DNA of 64,000 nt from Undibacterium sp049340185 (GTDB lineage: Bacteria > Pseudomonadota > Gammaproteobacteria > Burkholderiales > Burkholderiaceae_D): NCBI RefSeq assembly GCF_049340185.1, contig NZ_JBMPPC010000005.1:310001-374000 (forward strand). The letters run 5' to 3'. Position numbers and translations under genes: made by a program. How positions within the stretch are numbered: the stretch's first letter is position 1; the number at the start of each line of letters is the position of its first letter. Below the pieces are notes generated by a model. That model searched no databases. It was not told where the DNA came from and worked only from the letters and a program-made list of their open reading frames with translations. Positions 9,266 through 17,921 of the stretch are shown one piece after another.

Positions 9266-10321
9266 ATGAGTAACAGCGGTTCAGTATCCTCTGCTCCCGT
9301 AACAGCGCTCGCATCATCGCTTACGCTAGCCGCACAACAGCTCGCAGCTGGGCAATTAGTCGCTTTCCCCACCGAGACCGTGTACGGACTAGGCGCAGAT
9401 GCCGAGAATCCGGCAGCGGTGGCGGCGATCTATGCGGCCAAAGGACGACCATCCAATCATCCGGTGATCGTGCATCTCGCTCCCGAGGCTGATATCGCCT
9501 ATTGGGCGCAAAATATTCCGGACGAGGCGCATCAGCTGATCGCCGCATTCTGGCCAGGGCCGCTGACCTTGATTCTGCAGCGTGCCGCTCATATTCCTGA
9601 TGCCGTATCTGGTGGTCAGGATTCGGTTGGTGTGCGTTGTCCTTCGCATCCGGTAGCGCAGGCTCTGTTGCGTGCGTTTAAACAAGGCAAAGGCGGTATC
9701 GCAGCACCATCCGCGAATAAGTTCGGTCACGTCAGCCCGACCACGGCACAGCATGTGCGGGATGAATTTCCTGCTGAAATAGCTAGAGGCATGATCGCTT
9801 CTGTACTCGACGGCGGGCAAAGTGAGGTCGGTATTGAATCGACGATCGTCGATCTGACACGGCTGGCGACACATGGGCCGGTATTGCTGCGCCCGGGTCA
9901 TATTTCATCGGCGCAATTAGCTGCGGTATTGGGCCGGGAGATTGCTGCACCTGACGCCGCCGCGCCACGCGCATCGGGCACGCTGGATGCGCATTACGCA
10001 CCGAACACGCCGGTCGTTTTAATTGCCGATGCGGTACTGGAAAATACCGTGCAGTCCTTGCTGGACGCCGGTAACAAAGTGGCGGTCATGCGTTATCACG
10101 AGCATCGTTCGCAAGCGCTGGCGGGGCTCAAAATTCTGGCCGCAGATCCTGCTGCGTATGCGCATGATTTATATGCAGGTCTGCGCGAGCTGGATGAGGT
10201 ACAGGCCGACGTAATTCTGGTTGAGATGCTACCGGATGATAAGGCCTGGCAAGGTGTGAATGACCGCTTGCGCCGTGCCGCGTTTGATTCCAGAGATGTA
10301 TTGCAGAAGCTGCTCAAATAA
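9266..10321 (+). CDS. tsaC: L-threonylcarbamoyladenylate synthase, Sua5 type
   Basis: A 351-residue enzyme making threonylcarbamoyl-AMP from threonine, bicarbonate and ATP for the t6A modification of ANN-decoding tRNAs. The YrdC-like domain (about residues 15-205) carries 'LVAFPTETVYGLGADA', 'IYAAKGRPSNHPVIVHL' and 'GGIAAPSANKFGHVSPTTA'. The C-terminal third ('LDAHYAPNTPVVLI...' onward) is the extra Sua5 domain, so this is the long Sua5 form rather than short TsaC. It lies 161 bp after purK and converges with the next genes. Confidence 0.95.
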   Translation: MSNSGSVSSAPVTALASSLTLAAQQLAAGQLVAFPTETVYGLGADAENPAAVAAIYAAKGRPSNHPVIVHLAPEADIAYWAQNIPDEAHQLIAAFWPGPLTLILQRAAHIPDAVSGGQDSVGVRCPSHPVAQALLRAFKQGKGGIAAPSANKFGHVSPTTAQHVRDEFPAEIARGMIASVLDGGQSEVGIESTIVDLTRLATHGPVLLRPGHISSAQLAAVLGREIAAPDAAAPRASGTLDAHYAPNTPVVLIADAVLENTVQSLLDAGNKVAVMRYHEHRSQALAGLKILAADPAAYAHDLYAGLRELDEVQADVILVEMLPDDKAWQGVNDRLRRAAFDSRDVLQKLLK

Positions 10322-10373
10322 GCTGCTCCATAAATTGATATAACCAAGCGACGTAACCAGCGCGCGTAGCCGT

Positions 10374-10634
10374 TTATTTATACAGCAGCTTCATCACCAA
10401 AATAAAGATTGCCAGCACCAGCGTAATAAAATTCGCAATGATGATGGGCAGCGCGTGCAGCATCAAGCCATATGCCAGCCACATCGCAATCCCGCCAACG
10501 AGAATGACGTACATGCCAAGCGATACACCCTCTGCGCGTTTACGACGCCAAGTCAGCCATGCTTGCGGAATAAAGGCGCTGGTGGTCATGCAGGCAGCGA
10601 GATAACCGATGAGATCGGTGAGTGATGCGGTCAT
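10374..10634 (-). CDS. SemiSWEET-family small transporter
   Basis: An 86-residue protein with three transmembrane helices (LIGYLAACMTTSAFIPQAWLT; VILVGGIAMWLAYGLML; IIIANFITLVLAIFILVM). The 'FIPQ' proline motif in helix 1 and the overall triple-helix bundle are typical of bacterial SemiSWEET/MtN3-like transporters, which dimerise to carry small sugars. The substrate here cannot be read from sequence. It starts 13 bp after the flavin reductase gene on the same strand, so the two are probably co-transcribed. Confidence 0.85.
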   Translation of the reverse strand: MTASLTDLIGYLAACMTTSAFIPQAWLTWRRKRAEGVSLGMYVILVGGIAMWLAYGLMLHALPIIIANFITLVLAIFILVMKLLYK

Positions 10635-10647
10635 AAGATTCAGAAAA

Positions 10648-11196
10648 TTATTTGGAAGGCGCTAAAAACTGTCCCGAATGAAAGACCAGTGGCGCCTGTG
10701 GTGTGAATTCGCAATGTTCGACTTCACCGACAAAGATAACGTGATCGCCTTCGGGATAGCGGCTGCGATTATGACACTCAAACCACGCCGATGCACCAAC
10801 TAAAATCGGATGGCCGGTGCGCGACAAGCTGTATTCGACACCGTCAAAACGGTCCTTTTTCTTGCTCGCGAATTGCTCTGCCAGCCAGGCTTGCTCCGCA
10901 GACAGGATGTTCACCACATAATGCGAGTTGCCGCTAAATACCGGCATGCTGGTCGCTGTATTCGCCAGACTCCACAACACCAGAGGCGGATCGAGCGAAA
11001 CGGAATTGAAGGAGCTGGCCGTTAGGCCAAGGAAGGTACCATCGGCCAGACGTGTTGTAATGACCGTCACCCCCGTCGCAAACTGCGACAAAGCCTGACG
11101 GAAGTGGCGGGTATCAAATTCGCGCGTAGCGGCGCGGGGAGAGCGAGTGTGCATCAGGATTCCACAATTATTTGGGGCGTTTCCGCGATTGTCCAT
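10648..11196 (-). CDS. Flavin reductase-like domain protein
   Basis: A 182-residue (or 168-residue) flavin-binding protein of the flavin reductase (RutF/HpaC-like) family. Seen are 'FRQALSQFATGVTVITTRLADGTFLGLTASSFNSVSLDPPLVLWSL', the classic FMN-binding segment, and 'HVIFVGEVEHCEF'. Such proteins reduce FMN or FAD with NAD(P)H, usually to feed a two-component monooxygenase; no monooxygenase is adjacent. Two starts are possible: the ATG at 11196 or the ATG at 11154 (MHTRSPRAATREFD), and neither has a strong ribosome site. Confidence 0.85.
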   Translation of the reverse strand: MDNRGNAPNNCGILMHTRSPRAATREFDTRHFRQALSQFATGVTVITTRLADGTFLGLTASSFNSVSLDPPLVLWSLANTATSMPVFSGNSHYVVNILSAEQAWLAEQFASKKKDRFDGVEYSLSRTGHPILVGASAWFECHNRSRYPEGDHVIFVGEVEHCEFTPQAPLVFHSGQFLAPSK

Positions 11197-11504
11197 CAGG
11201 TACGCTTAACAGTGCTATCTGAGCGCCGACGAAGCATTGCCGCTCATATTGTCGTTTGTTTTTGACTTTTTTCGTTGCTCATGATTCGCCATGAGCGCCT
11301 CATTCACGGCAAAACACCTTCGACAAGTGCATCCGTCATCATCTCAAATTTTGATGGACAGCCCCCGATTATGCCAAATAAGTCGTTGTCACGTGAGTCC
11401 TGTAAGCGGTTCAGTCCGCATGTGTTAAACTTGCGCCCTCAAAAGACCGTGCATATGTTGCATAAGTTGTTGATTTGTTTGTCTATTTTGTAGGAGGTAT
11501 TCAT

Positions 11505-11858
11505 ATGGCTTGTCTGCTCGTACTGCGACGCTATTGCGCGATGTTTTTGCTGCTTGGTTTAAGCCTGACAGTGGGCCTCGCTCACGCAGATCCGCGTGCT
11601 TTCCCGGCAGGGACTAAGCGCGGTGTACTGACCGCGTCTGCATATCCTGACATCGTGATTGATGGAAAAGTCCGCAGAACTCAGCCCTCGACACGTATTT
11701 ATGATGAGGTCGGTTTGCTGGTGTTGCCTGCTACTTTGCCGTCTGCGACATTGACCGTCAATTATCTGGCAAACGATTACGGTGACATTGAGCGCATCTG
11801 GATTTTGACCACAGAAGAAGTCAAACAAGACATCAGTAAGCAAATTAAACAAAATTAA
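11505..11858 (+). CDS. Small exported protein of unknown function
   Basis: The ATG at 11505 is preceded by TAGGAGGT (11491-11498), a near-perfect ribosome site, so this start is preferred over one 30 bp upstream. The 117-residue product begins with a signal peptide (RRYCAMFLLLGLSLTVGLAHA, cleavage likely after AHA) and then a roughly 90-residue, proline-poor soluble part including 'FPAGTKRGVLTASAYPDIVIDGKVRRTQPSTRIYDE'. No family function is recognised; proteins of this form occur in Burkholderiales. It precedes miaB by about 200 bp. Confidence 0.75.
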   Translation: MACLLVLRRYCAMFLLLGLSLTVGLAHADPRAFPAGTKRGVLTASAYPDIVIDGKVRRTQPSTRIYDEVGLLVLPATLPSATLTVNYLANDYGDIERIWILTTEEVKQDISKQIKQN

Positions 11859-11890
11859 TTATTTTAATTATTTTAATTATGTTAATTATT
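11855..11890. repeat. Four tandem copies of a 9-bp AT-only repeat
   Basis: TTAATTATT occurs at 11855-11863 and 11864-11872, then TTAATTATG at 11873-11881 and TTAATTATT at 11882-11890. The array starts inside the stop codon region of the exported-protein gene. It is the first of four short tandem tracts seen between genes of this window. Confidence 0.8.
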
Positions 11891-12055
11891 AATTGAATCT
11901 AGTTAGTTCACACGCTTAGTTGCTGACAGTTACTGAAAGTTGCTGAACTTAGTTCGCTCAATAATTAGCCCAGTAGTTTTAGCAAGGCGATCCGGTGATG
12001 ACAACAATCTGCGGAAGAGCCAGATCTCAGCGTACATAGAAAAGAAGTCAGTTTT

Positions 12056-13396
12056 ATGCAAAAAAAAGTATTTATTAAAACCTTCGGTTGTCAGATGAAC
12101 GAGTATGACTCGGACAAAATGAATGACGTGCTGCACGCCGCCGAAGGCATGATTAAAACCGACAAAGCGGAAGACGCCGACGTCATCCTGCTCAACACCT
12201 GTAGCGTGCGTGAGAAGGCATCGGAAAAAGTGTTCTCCGATCTCGGTCGCCTGCGCGAACTCAAGCGCGACAAGCCGGATCTGATCATCGGTGTCGGCGG
12301 TTGCGTGGCATCGCAAGAAGGCGCGGCAATTATCAAGCGCGCGCCTTACGTTGACGTTGTGTTCGGACCGCAGACTTTGCATCGTTTGCCGCAATTATTA
12401 AGTGACCGTCGCACCAGCGGGCGTTCGCAAGTGGATATCAGTTTTCCGGAGATAGAAAAATTCGATCACTTGCCTCCGGCAAAAGTCGAAGGGGCAACCG
12501 CCTTTGTTTCCATCATGGAAGGCTGCAGCAAATATTGCAGTTACTGCGTCGTGCCGTACACCCGAGGCGAAGAAGTCTCGCGCCCGTTCAATGATGTGCT
12601 GGCTGAAGTCGCCGGACTGGCTGCGCAAGGGGTGAAAGAAATTTCTTTGTTAGGCCAGAACGTCAATGCGTATCGCGGCACCATGGAAGATGGCGAGATT
12701 GCGGATTTTGCCTTGCTGCTGGAATACATCGCAGAATTCCCTCAGATTGAACGCATCCGTTTTGTCACCAGTCATCCGAAAGAATTTAATCAGCGCCTGA
12801 TCGACGCCTTTGCGAAGATTCCAAAAATTGCGAACCATGTATTCCTGCCAGCGCAGCATGGCTCGGATCGTATTTTGTCTGCAATGAAGCGTGGCTATAC
12901 CGCGATAGAATATAAATCGGTACTGCGTCGTCTGCGCGCGGTACGACCTGATATTTCGATTTCATCGGATTTTATTGTGGGCTTCCCGGGTGAGACGCAA
13001 GAAGACTTTGATGCCTTGATGAAGCTGATCGATGACATCGGTTTTGATAATAGCTTTAGCTTTATTTTCAGTAAGCGTCCCGGTACGCCTGCGGCGAATC
13101 TGGCCGATGATACGCCGCATGAACTCAAGCTGAAACGTTTGCAGCATTTACAGGCAGTGATCGACAGTAATACGAAGAAATACAGCAATGCGATGATCGG
13201 CACAGTGCAGCGCATCTTGGTAGAAGGTCCGTCAGTCAAAGATCCGAATGAGTTGCAGGGGCGTTCTGAAAATAATCGCGTGGTCAATTTTGCTGGCCCA
13301 GCCAGCCTGATCGGCCAGCTGGTGAATACCCGAATTACAGAGTCGTACAATTATTCGCTGCGTGGCGAGCTTGTTGATGAACTGATAGAAAATTAA
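12056..13396 (+). CDS. miaB: tRNA-2-methylthio-N6-dimethylallyladenosine synthase
   Basis: A 446-residue radical-SAM methylthiotransferase that converts i6A37 to ms2i6A37 in tRNA. The UPF0004 N-terminal domain has 'KTFGCQMNEYDSDKM' and further cluster Cys in 'LLNTCSVREKA' and 'GVGGCVASQ'. The radical-SAM CxxxCxxC motif is in 'MEGCSKYCSYCVVPYTRG' (about residues 154-171). A C-terminal TRAM domain is present (about 380-446). The stop overlaps the phoH start by one base, so the two genes are coupled. Confidence 0.98.
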   Translation: MQKKVFIKTFGCQMNEYDSDKMNDVLHAAEGMIKTDKAEDADVILLNTCSVREKASEKVFSDLGRLRELKRDKPDLIIGVGGCVASQEGAAIIKRAPYVDVVFGPQTLHRLPQLLSDRRTSGRSQVDISFPEIEKFDHLPPAKVEGATAFVSIMEGCSKYCSYCVVPYTRGEEVSRPFNDVLAEVAGLAAQGVKEISLLGQNVNAYRGTMEDGEIADFALLLEYIAEFPQIERIRFVTSHPKEFNQRLIDAFAKIPKIANHVFLPAQHGSDRILSAMKRGYTAIEYKSVLRRLRAVRPDISISSDFIVGFPGETQEDFDALMKLIDDIGFDNSFSFIFSKRPGTPAANLADDTPHELKLKRLQHLQAVIDSNTKKYSNAMIGTVQRILVEGPSVKDPNELQGRSENNRVVNFAGPASLIGQLVNTRITESYNYSLRGELVDELIEN

Positions 13397-14532
13397 TGAA
13401 ACCAAAAACGCCTGTCCCTGTTCTGCATTTTGTTCCTCAACCGATGGACAACACCAAGCTTGCGCATTTGTGTGGGCCTCTGGATGAAAATTTGCGCCAG
13501 ATTTCGGCGGCTCTCGATGTCAGTATTTTTCGCCGCGGTGACAAGTTTATTGTCAGTGGTACGAATGCTCAGCACGCACTGGAGATGCTGGAGCATTTTT
13601 ATGCCCGTGCGAAAAAAATCATTTCGATTGATGAAGTCCAGCTTGCACTGGTTGAACAGCGCGCCAATGCCAGCGCCAAAGCGCATGCCGAGGCCGGTGG
13701 CGATATGCTCAGTGCGGCAGATAAAGTAAAAAAACCACGCAAACTGTCCAAGGTTGTTGAGGTGCTGGAATCGCCGGATGACGTCGAAGAGTCGGATGAT
13801 GTCGAGAGCCCGATACTCAAAACCCGTCGCAGCGATTTGCGCGGACGTACGCCACATCAGAACCTGTATCTGAAAGCAATTGTCGAACATGACATCACTT
13901 TCGGTATTGGTCCTGCGGGTACTGGCAAGACTTATCTTGCGGTTGCCTGTGCTGTCGATGCCCTGGAGCGTGATGCTGTTAAACGTATTATCCTCACCCG
14001 TCCTGCGGTAGAGGCAGGCGAGCGCCTGGGATTTTTGCCCGGTGATCTGGCACAAAAAGTTGATCCGTATCTGCGGCCTTTATACGATGCCTTATACGAT
14101 TTGCTCGGCTTTGACCGTACCCAAAAAATGTTTGAGAAGCAGGCGATCGAAATTGCACCGCTCGCTTACATGCGTGGACGTACGCTGAACCACGCTTTTA
14201 TCATCCTAGATGAAGCGCAAAACACCACGCCGGAACAAATGAAGATGTTCTTGACACGGATCGGTTTTGGCAGCAAAGCCGTGGTGACAGGCGATGTGAC
14301 GCAGATTGATTTGCAGCGCGGTCAGCGCAGCGGTCTGGTCGACGCCTGCCAGGTTTTGAGCGATGTGCGCGGTATTGCGTTTAATCGTTTTACCAGTGCC
14401 GACGTTGTGCGTCATCCTCTGGTCGGCCGGATTGTCGATGCTTATGAAACTGCAAGCGCACACACCGCTGACCTCGGTAATCTGAAGCATCCGACGCCTC
14501 TGGCATCGGCCTACCATGGCCGAAAAAAATAA
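13396..14532 (+). CDS. ybeZ: PhoH family ATPase (YbeZ-like)
   Basis: A 378-residue cytosolic ATPase. The Walker A 'GIGPAGTGKTYLA' is at about residues 172-184 and Walker B is 'HAFIILDEAQNTTPEQMKMF'. The conserved 'GDVTQIDL' and 'GRIVDAYE' segments follow. An N-terminal KH-like/PhoH-associated region occupies the first ~110 residues, then an acidic linker. PhoH/YbeZ works with the RNase YbeY in RNA processing; here ybeY follows after 99 bp and miaB precedes with a 1-bp overlap, the usual miaB-phoH-ybeY(-corC-lnt) order. Confidence 0.95.
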   Translation: MKPKTPVPVLHFVPQPMDNTKLAHLCGPLDENLRQISAALDVSIFRRGDKFIVSGTNAQHALEMLEHFYARAKKIISIDEVQLALVEQRANASAKAHAEAGGDMLSAADKVKKPRKLSKVVEVLESPDDVEESDDVESPILKTRRSDLRGRTPHQNLYLKAIVEHDITFGIGPAGTGKTYLAVACAVDALERDAVKRIILTRPAVEAGERLGFLPGDLAQKVDPYLRPLYDALYDLLGFDRTQKMFEKQAIEIAPLAYMRGRTLNHAFIILDEAQNTTPEQMKMFLTRIGFGSKAVVTGDVTQIDLQRGQRSGLVDACQVLSDVRGIAFNRFTSADVVRHPLVGRIVDAYETASAHTADLGNLKHPTPLASAYHGRKK

Positions 14533-14538
14533 AATCAC

Positions 14539-14595
14539 TAATCTGCTTAAGCAGATTAAGCAGATTAAGCACATTAAGCACATTAAGCAGATTAA
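14539..14595. repeat. 20-bp palindrome plus five tandem 9-bp repeats between phoH and ybeY
   Basis: TAATCTGCTTAAGCAGATTA at 14539-14558 is a perfect 20-bp palindrome. Its right half begins an array of five 9-bp units: GCAGATTAA (14551), GCAGATTAA (14560), GCACATTAA (14569), GCACATTAA (14578) and GCAGATTAA (14587). The array ends 37 bp before the ybeY ATG. It can form alternative hairpins and is prone to slippage. Confidence 0.85.
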
Positions 14596-14631
14596 TTGTA
14601 TCAACCCGACTCTCTCGCTGTTAACCTTACC

Positions 14632-15084
14632 ATGGCTGCAAAACATAAACTGACTCTATCCGTGCAATATGCCGACCCTCGTTTGAAAGACGCATTGCCG
14701 CGTCCGCTATTGCGCAAGACCATACAGGCGGCACTGTTTGCACCGGCAGAACTCACACTGCGGTTTGTCGATGCAGAAGAGGGGCGCACACTGAACCGCG
14801 ATTATCGCGGCAAGGATTATGCGACCAATGTATTGACCTTCGCCTACACCGAAGATGAGGACGCCGAAGTCACCCAGGCGGATATTATTTTTTGTACCGA
14901 CGTATTACTGAGTGAAGCGCAGGAACAAAAAAAATCAGTCGAGGCACATGCCTTGCATCTCGTCGTGCACGGCGTGTTGCATGCGCAAGGCTATGATCAT
15001 GAAAACGATGAAGAAGCCGAAGAGATGGAAGCTCTGGAAGTTGAGATTCTGACGAAGCTGGGTGTGGCGAATCCTTACCAGTAA
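14632..15084 (+). CDS. ybeY: Endoribonuclease / rRNA maturation factor YbeY
   Basis: Starting at the ATG at 14632 gives a 150-residue protein (MAAKHKLTLSVQYADPRLKD). A TTG at 14596 would extend it by 12 residues into the tandem-repeat tract and is less likely. The metal-binding motif HxxxHxxxxxH is seen in 'HLVVHGVLHAQGYDHEND', followed by an acidic tail. YbeY acts in 16S rRNA 3'-end maturation and ribosome quality control and is the functional partner of PhoH/YbeZ encoded just upstream. Confidence 0.95.
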   Translation: MAAKHKLTLSVQYADPRLKDALPRPLLRKTIQAALFAPAELTLRFVDAEEGRTLNRDYRGKDYATNVLTFAYTEDEDAEVTQADIIFCTDVLLSEAQEQKKSVEAHALHLVVHGVLHAQGYDHENDEEAEEMEALEVEILTKLGVANPYQ

Positions 15085-15108
15085 ACCAGAACCGGCCTCA
15101 GCAAAGTA

Positions 15109-15141
15109 AAAAAGCTACGCCAGTGAGGCGTAGCTTTTTTT
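15109..15141. terminator. Bidirectional intrinsic terminator after ybeY
   Basis: AAAAAGCTACGCC (15109-15121) pairs with GGCGTAGCTTTTT (15127-15139) around a 5-nt loop, with A-runs on one side and T-runs on the other. It sits between convergent ybeY and the POT transporter gene and can serve both. Confidence 0.9.
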
Positions 15142-15216
15142 ATGCTTCAGCAAAGGGGAAAGTGTCTACTGAGGTTGCTGTCGGTGAGTCCGGCAGCATA
15201 TTTGCGCAGACTCCCG

Positions 15217-16773
15217 TCAGACCTTACGGTAATTATTCACTACGCGATAGTTTCGGGCGTAGATAGCAAATGCCATTGCCGCCAGCAAGGCAAAGCCTGC
15301 GAAGAAGAACATCTGGAAGGCGGTGACACTCATACCGGTGCTTTGTATCTGCGTCGTCACCGACTCACTCTTCACACTCGAATTCGCCAGCAATACCCAC
15401 AAGTTGCCGATCGTGACAGACAAATTCCAGAAGCTCATGATCACGCCTTTCATCGCTAGCGGCGCCTGGCTATAGGCGAACTCAAGTCCGGTTGCCGAGA
15501 CCAGAACTTCACCAAATGTCAGCAAGGCATACGGCAGAATTTGCCAGGTGATGGATAAGGCATTCCCACCGTCAATCGCGATTTGCATCATGCCGACGAC
15601 GATCCAGGCAATACCGGAGAACGCAATACCCAGTCCCATACGGCGCAGCGCAGTGAGTTCCACACCGATACGTTTTAAAAGCGGATACAGGATCAGATTG
15701 TTGAACGGGATAAGCAGCATGACCAGCAAAGGATTCAGTGCCTGCATTTGCGCCGACTGGAACCACGATGGTTTGGTCATCTGGTCTGCCTGCAAAATCC
15801 AGGTCGAGGCTTTTTGATCAAACAAAGACCAAAACGGCGTCACCAGAGCGAATACCACCAGCAAACGTAACACTGAGCGTACGCCATCCACGGCTTCATC
15901 CGGATGCATGCCGCGAGCACGGTCAAGCTGTATCCATGCACCTGCACCGCCAAAGCCGAGGATCAATACCAAGGCCAGACACAAGGCGGCAACGATACCG
16001 ATTCCAGGTGTCATGAAGAGCGCGCCGATCGCCAGAACCACGCCCAATACAGCGATGATAAAACCAGTGCGTGACTGACCGGGTGTGGCTGTCATTAGGG
16101 CCGTGCGGATGACGTTCAGGAAAGAATCAGGATTCTTTGCTGCGGGTGCGACGTGCACATATTTTTTGTTGCCTGACCAGAATACCAACGTCGCAATCAA
16201 CATTAATAAACCTGGAATACCAAACGCAACGCTTGCGCCGTATTGCTTCAGGAAGATAGGCATTAGCAGCGATGCAAAGAACGAACCGAAATTAATAATC
16301 CAGTAAAAGCCATCAAACACTTTTTGGGCGAGATGCTTATTGGTATTGTCAAACTGATCGCCGACAAATGAGGCAACCAGCGGTTTGATGCCCCCAGACC
16401 CCAGCGCGATCAGGAAGAGGCCGGTATAAAAACCATTCCGGTTGTCGTCAAATATCGCCAGACAGGCGTGGCCAGCGCAGTACACCAGACTTAGCCAGAA
16501 CACGGTATTGTATTTGCCGAAAAAACGGTCAGCGAGCCAACCGCCAAGCAGCGGGAAAAAATACACGCCGATGACGAACGTATGAAACACCTCTTTCGCC
16601 ATGCCCTTACGCATCGATTCTGGCATTGACAATAACAGGCTGGTAATCAGAAACGGTGTAAGGATATTACGCATGCCATAGAAGCTGAAGCGCTCGCAAC
16701 CCTCATTCGCGATGATGTAGGGAATCTGCGACGGCATTTTCGCCTGATCGTGATTATCTGGTGTTTGACTCAT
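15217..16773 (-). CDS. POT/PTR family proton-dependent peptide transporter
   Basis: A 518-residue inner-membrane MFS protein of the proton-coupled oligopeptide transporter family. The diagnostic N-terminal 'NEGCERFSFYGMRNILTPFL' matches the E-x-x-E-R-F-x-Y-Y-G helix-1 motif, and 'GGWLADRFFGKYNTVFWLSL' the loop 2-3 region. About 12-14 hydrophobic segments are visible. It probably imports di- and tripeptides with protons. It is monocistronic, with 460 bp of non-coding DNA upstream and a terminator downstream. Confidence 0.92.
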   Translation of the reverse strand: MSQTPDNHDQAKMPSQIPYIIANEGCERFSFYGMRNILTPFLITSLLLSMPESMRKGMAKEVFHTFVIGVYFFPLLGGWLADRFFGKYNTVFWLSLVYCAGHACLAIFDDNRNGFYTGLFLIALGSGGIKPLVASFVGDQFDNTNKHLAQKVFDGFYWIINFGSFFASLLMPIFLKQYGASVAFGIPGLLMLIATLVFWSGNKKYVHVAPAAKNPDSFLNVIRTALMTATPGQSRTGFIIAVLGVVLAIGALFMTPGIGIVAALCLALVLILGFGGAGAWIQLDRARGMHPDEAVDGVRSVLRLLVVFALVTPFWSLFDQKASTWILQADQMTKPSWFQSAQMQALNPLLVMLLIPFNNLILYPLLKRIGVELTALRRMGLGIAFSGIAWIVVGMMQIAIDGGNALSITWQILPYALLTFGEVLVSATGLEFAYSQAPLAMKGVIMSFWNLSVTIGNLWVLLANSSVKSESVTTQIQSTGMSVTAFQMFFFAGFALLAAMAFAIYARNYRVVNNYRKV

Positions 16774-17233
16774 TCAATTCTCCATCTAACTATTATTGTG
16801 GTTTGTTAGAGATAGCCAAACGGCCTCCGAAAAGGCCGTTGTGGATGTCTGCAATCGCACGCTTGTCGCTTGTGACATGTACGAGGGTACGCGGCTGATT
16901 GACTGAACGCTGACGATATCAGGTGTTTGACTGACATGAAAGCAAAGCAAGTGTCGCAGTATCTCTAGTTGCCTAAATATCTGTCAAGAATTAGTTGAAG
17001 ATGAAAAGAAAAACGACAAAAATAGAGATGAATGCTATTATTTTTTCTTCTTTGCAGTCAGGCAAGCTTGCTGGCACAAGCCATCACCTTATCTATTATT
17101 CAGAATTTCTTTTCGTTGTGAGAATACATACTAATAGGGAGTATTTTTTATATCGCATTTAAAACACTGCGGGAATCAAGCTATTTTTAGTAAAAATATG
17201 GGGAGTATATGTATTTCACCAGTGCTCATATGG
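16774..17233. other. 460-bp non-coding region upstream of the POT transporter
   Basis: No convincing gene is seen. Contents: an 8-bp stem hairpin AACGGCCT/AGGCCGTT at 16819-16840, about 50 bp upstream of the POT start and therefore probably in its 5' leader; and two short GGGAGTAT motifs (17136-17143 and 17202-17209) that resemble one between purE and purK. The rest is AT-rich, fitting a promoter region. No terminator is evident for the gene upstream on the minus strand. Confidence 0.5.
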
Positions 17234-17734
17234 TCAATCCGGCTTTTGTTTGCCAGTCTTCACCAGGACGGTGTTCAGCCGCTCCAGACTTGGCTGTGAC
17301 CAGAACGATTTGCGGTCATAGTATTCGCGCACTGCGGGCGTGGATGCCGGTAAGCTCACCCATGCTTGCTTGGTCGATGTGAAGATATGGATGTCGGGCG
17401 GCATCGCATCAGGCTGATCGAGGGAGCCGACCCGCAAGAAACGCAGTGCTTCACCAGCACCCGCATAATGGCTCCAGACAGCAATCTTGCAGTGCGGGCA
17501 GCGGGCGATTTTTTGTCCTTTGCCGCTATTGCTGGGGGTGTTGATGAACTCTGGTTCGCCACAGATTAATTCGACCTGATCCGCCTCCAGCATGGCGTTA
17601 AGAGCAAACGCAGCCCCTGTTTCGCGCTGGCACCAGGTGCAATGACAGCAATGTACAAACAAGGGCGCACGCAAAACACGGTAGCGCACGGCACGGCAGG
17701 TGCAGCCGCCTTCAATGGGATAGTGGAACTGCAT
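17234..17734 (-). CDS. GFA family (glutathione-dependent formaldehyde-activating enzyme-like) protein
   Basis: Starting at the ATG at 17734 (MQFHYPIEGGCTC) gives 166 residues; AGGAGCG sits 7 bp upstream, whereas the longer frame from 17824 lacks support. The GFA/CENP-V zinc-fold cysteines are visible: CxC at residues 11-13, the CHCxxC at 30-35 and a later 'CPHC'. Despite the family name most members are of unknown function. It faces away from corC, whose start is 188 bp further right. Confidence 0.88.
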   Translation of the reverse strand: MQFHYPIEGGCTCRAVRYRVLRAPLFVHCCHCTWCQRETGAAFALNAMLEADQVELICGEPEFINTPSNSGKGQKIARCPHCKIAVWSHYAGAGEALRFLRVGSLDQPDAMPPDIHIFTSTKQAWVSLPASTPAVREYYDRKSFWSQPSLERLNTVLVKTGKQKPD

Positions 17735-17885
17735 TTTTATCGCTCCTAAAAAATAAGGATATATCGACTGACATAGCCTGTGAGATAGAACCTTAACCCA
17801 GCTGTGATAAGCAAAAATAAGCAAAAATCCGAGTTTAAATTAGGCAAAAAACATTCAAAATTTGGGGTGGGGCCGCATTTGTTGT

Positions 17886-17897
17886 ATCCTATAGGAT
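17886..17897. promoter_or_regulatory. 12-bp palindrome just upstream of corC
   Basis: ATCCTATAGGAT at 17886-17897 is a perfect palindrome centred about 30 bp before the corC ATG and flanked by TTGT/ACAA. It could be an operator or simply overlap a -10 element (TATCCTATAG). It is seen only in the sequence; no regulator is assigned. Confidence 0.35.
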
Positions 17898-17921
17898 TGA
17901 AACAACGGCGTTAAGCCTTAT

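Noticed and set aside
12895..13350. Minus-strand open frame opposite miaB
   Set aside because: Antisense shadow of the radical-SAM enzyme; no domain or ribosome site.
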